A stretch of DNA of 64,000 bases, taken from NCBI GenBank assembly GCA_015075325.1, contig JABTUP010000004.1, positions 1-64,000 on the forward strand. Reading direction: 5' to 3'. Made by a program: the position numbers and the translations under genes. This document shows positions 61,225 to 64,000 of this stretch, one piece after another. Positions within the stretch are counted from its first letter, which is position 1, and every line of letters starts with the position of its first letter. The notes beneath the pieces were generated by a model, which did not search any database, was not told the origin of the DNA, and saw nothing but the letters and a program-made list of their open reading frames with translations. Source of the stretch: Flavobacteriales bacterium (GTDB taxonomy: Bacteria > Bacteroidota > Bacteroidia > Flavobacteriales_E > Vicingaceae).

Positions 61225-62817
61225 ATGAAGCGTCAAGCATATTTGTTGTTGGTATTGCCTTTTATGTTTTTTTCGTGTGCATCGAGCTACACCAAAAACA
61301 AAAAAATAGTGGTAAAACATGCTTCTGATGAGAAAGTGGAATTAACCGCGTCTTCAAGTGGTGTAAAAATACTTGAGGAAGGAGGAACTTTTGCTGTATC
61401 TAACAAGGAACATAGTTATATAATTACAACCATAAAAGATAATTGTGTTTCGTCGAGCAAAATTATAACTCGAAAAAAATTTAACACTCCAAAATTGTTA
61501 GATATACTTCTTCCTTTGGCTTGTAATGTAGCTATGTTTACATTAAAACCTAACACCTTGGCTCCAATTGCGGAATCAGCAATTGTTATTACTGGTATTG
61601 GCGGTTGGTTTTGGGCACTTAAAGGTCCTTGGCAAGTGTATAATAAAAATTATGATGCTCCTGCTCCAACCTTGTCTTATCCACAAAAAAAACCCGAACA
61701 ATCATTTATCAGTGGAATCGATATCAATGTAAATGTTCCTAAAGAAGGTTTTACTAGCTACTCCTATAAAGACTTTGATGAGTACATAAGTAAAAATGTG
61801 AAACCTACCAAACAAGAAAGGCAGATTGCAACTGATACGATATCTTTAACAAGAGAGGAACTAACTCTTTTGGATAAATTTAAGTTAAGAGATACTTCCA
61901 ACACCATTTTTGCATCAAAACTTACAGACTTAAAGTTGGTTTTTAATGTAAAAACATTAGAAGAAAATCTTGTTTTAGGTGCAAAACAAATACAATCAAA
62001 AACAGAAGTAAGCCTATTGAATAATTTTAGCAATACTCCTATTATTTCACGTGAAATGGAAGGAAGTTCTCTCTGGCGAAGAAACATAGTGCTTCATGGT
62101 GCTTTTAGTGCTCAACACCAAAAAGACTTGGTAGAAAATGTGCTGGCACAATTTTTAAACGACCAAGAAGTGCAACAAACCTTATCGAATTACAAAGCCA
62201 CCATGGTAGAAAAAGAAGGAGAAAAGTTTGAATATCTTGCTATAAAACCCATAGCAGAAAATGTTAAAAGCATTTCGGAAGCGGTTAAAGCGGTTGTAAC
62301 CATTGTTACAAAAGATGGTCACGGTAGCGGTTGTATTGTTTCAAACGATGGTTATATTATTACCAACAGTCACGTTATTGCAAACAACGACACCAACATT
62401 ACGGTTCTGTTTAGCGATTCTTCACACCTCAAAGCCAAGTTGATAGCTGCAAATATTAGTGATGATTTGGCTTTAATAAAAATTGACACCGCATTAACCT
62501 ATGGTTTTGATGTAAATGAAGAAAAATTAATTGAAATAGGTACCGAAGTTTATGGTATTGGAGCTTACAACCTCGATGATTATACGGTCTCCATCTCAAA
62601 AGGAATTGTTTCAAGTATAAGAAAAGTAGATGGCAAAGAATTCATTCAAACCGATGTAACCATTAATGGCGGCAACAGTGGTGGTGCTTTAATCAACACA
62701 AAAGGTCAGTTGCTAGGAATTATTACAGCCAAAATGGTTGGTAAAGGCATTGAGGGTATTGGCTTTGTAATTCCTTACCACAAAATAAAAGAATCGTTAA
62801 AAATTAAATTCGAGTAA
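61225..62817 (+). CDS. Lipoprotein with C-terminal trypsin-like serine protease domain
   Basis: The 530-residue protein has a type II signal peptide with lipobox FFSC (Cys18). A hydrophobic stretch near 93-135 (LLDILLPLACNVAMFTLKPN) may be membrane-associated. The protease domain is at about 350-530: catalytic H383 (TNSHVI), D414 (DDLALIKI) and S485 (GGNSGGALI), with oxyanion-side GHGSGCIVSNDGYIITN. It is of the HtrA/DegS type but has no PDZ domain, so it is not a standard DegP. It likely cuts proteins in the periplasm or at the outer membrane. The N-terminal 330 residues match no domain I know. Confidence 0.85.
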   Translation: MKRQAYLLLVLPFMFFSCASSYTKNKKIVVKHASDEKVELTASSSGVKILEEGGTFAVSNKEHSYIITTIKDNCVSSSKIITRKKFNTPKLLDILLPLACNVAMFTLKPNTLAPIAESAIVITGIGGWFWALKGPWQVYNKNYDAPAPTLSYPQKKPEQSFISGIDINVNVPKEGFTSYSYKDFDEYISKNVKPTKQERQIATDTISLTREELTLLDKFKLRDTSNTIFASKLTDLKLVFNVKTLEENLVLGAKQIQSKTEVSLLNNFSNTPIISREMEGSSLWRRNIVLHGAFSAQHQKDLVENVLAQFLNDQEVQQTLSNYKATMVEKEGEKFEYLAIKPIAENVKSISEAVKAVVTIVTKDGHGSGCIVSNDGYIITNSHVIANNDTNITVLFSDSSHLKAKLIAANISDDLALIKIDTALTYGFDVNEEKLIEIGTEVYGIGAYNLDDYTVSISKGIVSSIRKVDGKEFIQTDVTINGGNSGGALINTKGQLLGIITAKMVGKGIEGIGFVIPYHKIKESLKIKFE

Positions 62818-62887
62818 TTACTTCTGTCTGTAAGAGTCGGCAACGTGAAGCAACAGCGGAATGTTGGTGTATCGAGAACTCAGAAGA

Positions 62888-62935
62888 AAACTTCGCGATA
62901 TGGATGACGATTTATTGGGTGGAATAAAAGAGTAA
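62888..62935 (+). pseudogene. Remnant of the rnr 3' end with internal deletion
   Basis: The 48 bp would encode KLRDMDDDLLGGIKE-stop. The first part copies rnr KLRDMDDDFY (about 57811-57840) and the second copies its last residues (WGGIKE-stop, to 58008), with about 160 bp missing between them. It ends 4 bp from the stop of the convergent thioesterase gene, where rnr would have ended before an island was inserted. Confidence 0.75.
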
Positions 62936-62939
62936 CTCC

Positions 62940-63452
62940 TTAAACAAATAGTTTTTTCAACTCGGTAGCTTCAGAAGGCTTCATTTTGCCAGCTAAAATA
63001 AGGCTCAATTGACGGCGGCGAAGAGCTCCTTCAAAACGTGATTTTTCTTCATCAGTTTCTGGAATTACTTCTGGCACACTAATAGGGTTTCCAATTTGGT
63101 CAACTGCAACAAAAGTATATATTGCATTATTACATTGTTTTCTTTTCCCTGTTCGGTGGTCTTCCACAAAAACATCAATAAACACTTCCATCGACGAGTT
63201 AAACGTACGCGAAACTTTTGCTTCAAGGGTAACAATATCTCCCAATTTTATTGGGTGCGAAAACGAAACATTGTTTACCGAAGCGGTAACAGTAACTCTA
63301 TTGCTGCATCGATGTGCCGAAATAGCTGCACAAATATCCATCCAGTGTAATAATTTACCTCCCATTAAATTTCCCAAGGTGTTGGTATCGTTAGGCAACA
63401 CTATTTCTGTCATTATGGTTAAAGTTTCTGCTGCTTTTTTTGTTTTACTCAT
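62940..63452 (-). CDS. Acyl-CoA thioesterase (hotdog fold, YciA/ACOT type)
   Basis: The 170-residue protein has the hotdog-fold signature NTLGNLMGGKLLHWMDICAA then ISAHRCSNRVTVTASVNNVS, with the catalytic-type Asp in HWMD. It hydrolyses acyl-CoA to free acid and CoA. The length is usual for the family. It is convergent with rnr and its remnant. Confidence 0.93.
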   Translation of the reverse strand: MSKTKKAAETLTIMTEIVLPNDTNTLGNLMGGKLLHWMDICAAISAHRCSNRVTVTASVNNVSFSHPIKLGDIVTLEAKVSRTFNSSMEVFIDVFVEDHRTGKRKQCNNAIYTFVAVDQIGNPISVPEVIPETDEEKSRFEGALRRRQLSLILAGKMKPSEATELKKLFV

Positions 63453-63488
63453 GGTATTTTATTTGTTTTCTTCGAAAAGAGTTGTAAT

Positions 63489-63803
63489 CTAAATTTTTAG
63501 TTTTGGTAAATGATTAATGACGATACTCCAAATTAATTCATCAGAAATAACATCATATCCATGAATAATTCGATTTCTTGTACCCACAATTTTTCGTGCA
63601 TTTTCTAATCCAAAATCATTGTCTTTTTTGATTATTCTGTTTACTGCCTCTCCAATGATTTCGATATTTCGCTCAATTGCTCTTTTTGTTTTTGTATCGT
63701 TGGAGTAAGTTTCAACGGTTTTAGGAAGATTTTCAAAATATCCTTCAATTTCATTAATGGATTGAATAATGTCGTAAAGCCAAGTTTTAATTTCGCTATC
63801 CAT
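63489..63803 (-). CDS. hepT: HepT-like HEPN ribonuclease toxin (DUF86)
   Basis: The 104-residue protein has the HEPN motif R-x4-H-x-Y in GTRNRIIHGYD and the family's AIERNIEIIGEAVNRI. HepT toxins cleave RNA or are inhibited by AMPylation from their partner MntA. The gene overlaps the MntA-like gene by 8 bp. Confidence 0.93.
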   Translation of the reverse strand: MDSEIKTWLYDIIQSINEIEGYFENLPKTVETYSNDTKTKRAIERNIEIIGEAVNRIIKKDNDFGLENARKIVGTRNRIIHGYDVISDELIWSIVINHLPKLKI

Positions 63804-64000
63804 AAATCAGGTGTTTAGATGATTCAACGGATTGACGGAAATAAGGGTTATTTATCGCTTTCTCTTCTAACAAATCTACTTCTCGTTTTAACAATTTTTC
63901 TAAGGAGAATTTTAAATCAAAATAATTGTCGGCGTATTCATAAACATCTACATTACTAAAGTCAACAACAAAATCGATATCACTTGATTGATTAAATCTA
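63796..64000 (-). CDS. mntA: MntA-like nucleotidyltransferase antitoxin (N-terminus outside window)
   Basis: The visible 68 C-terminal residues include SDIDFVVDFSNVDVYEYADN, whose D-x-D is the nucleotidyltransferase metal-binding pair after a conserved RFNQSSD, then LKREVDLLEEKAINNPYFRQ. It would AMPylate and silence the HepT toxin. The gene continues past the window edge. Confidence 0.85.
   Translation of the reverse strand, partial: RFNQSSDIDFVVDFSNVDVYEYADNYFDLKFSLEKLLKREVDLLEEKAINNPYFRQSVESSKHLIYG

Overview
The window comes from a low-GC member of the Bacteroidota, most likely of the Flavobacteriia. Three things point there. There are giant secreted proteins with SprB-type repeats and the gliding-motility-associated (type B) type IX secretion C-terminal domain. 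Promoter-like boxes fit the Bacteroidota TAnnTTTG / TTG pattern. The gene set (DUF2723, DUF4197, DUF6150, TPR-SpoIIE proteins) is typical of the phylum. No phage genes, CRISPR array or rRNA were seen; there is one tRNA (Gln, UUG).

Layout. 1-13449 (minus strand): two neighbouring secreted adhesin-like proteins, the first cut by the window edge and the second 2876 aa with 22 SprB-like repeats, then an ECF sigma factor with a membrane anti-sigma-like protein that carries PKD domains and a T9SS-type tail. 13642-18641: a Gfo/Idh/MocA oxidoreductase, an FkbM methyltransferase and a DUF2723 membrane protein, probably a surface or protein glycosylation set. 18897: tRNA-Gln. 19124-27764: a type I restriction-modification operon (hsdM, RAYT transposase, hsdS, AlbA/AAA_4 regulator, hsdR). 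27879-39074: a minus-strand operon of six TPR signalling proteins plus a DUF4197 protein. 39152-40173: a complete IS982-family element. 40280-46027 (plus): pgk, a DUF6624 protein, a DUF6150 repeat protein, a RelB/ParE-like toxin-antitoxin pair overlapping mazG, and a seventh TPR protein. 46153-52923 (minus): a small secreted protein, tyrS, rnhA, marC, a CPA2 antiporter and a DUF389 protein. 53-58 kb (plus): acyl-CoA carboxylase beta, universal stress protein, kdsB and rnr. 58009-62935: an accessory island. 62940-64000 (minus): acyl-CoA thioesterase and a HepT/MntA toxin-antitoxin pair cut by the edge.

The most unusual part is the TPR-SpoIIE set. Three proteins (30243, 36798, 43859) are full-length receptors: TPR sensor, membrane helix, coiled coil with a YAKRIQ motif, then a SpoIIE/PP2C phosphatase. 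Four others in the same operon have the same layout but all stop at the same place, just after YAKRIQ, so they lack the phosphatase. Translational coupling through ATGA/TTGA overlaps suggests that they are made together. They could be regulatory partners of the phosphatases.

A second theme is REP-like palindromes living inside or at the ends of genes. All three phosphatases carry in-frame repeat insertions in the same loop. All three have a duplicated copy of their 3' end (encoding IIGV(R/K)(I/V)-stop) beyond the real stop, separated from it by a REP-like element. The RAYT transposase contains a perfect palindrome in its own reading frame. Finally, a short rnr 3' fragment on the far side of the 58-62.9 kb island suggests that this island was inserted at the end of rnr.
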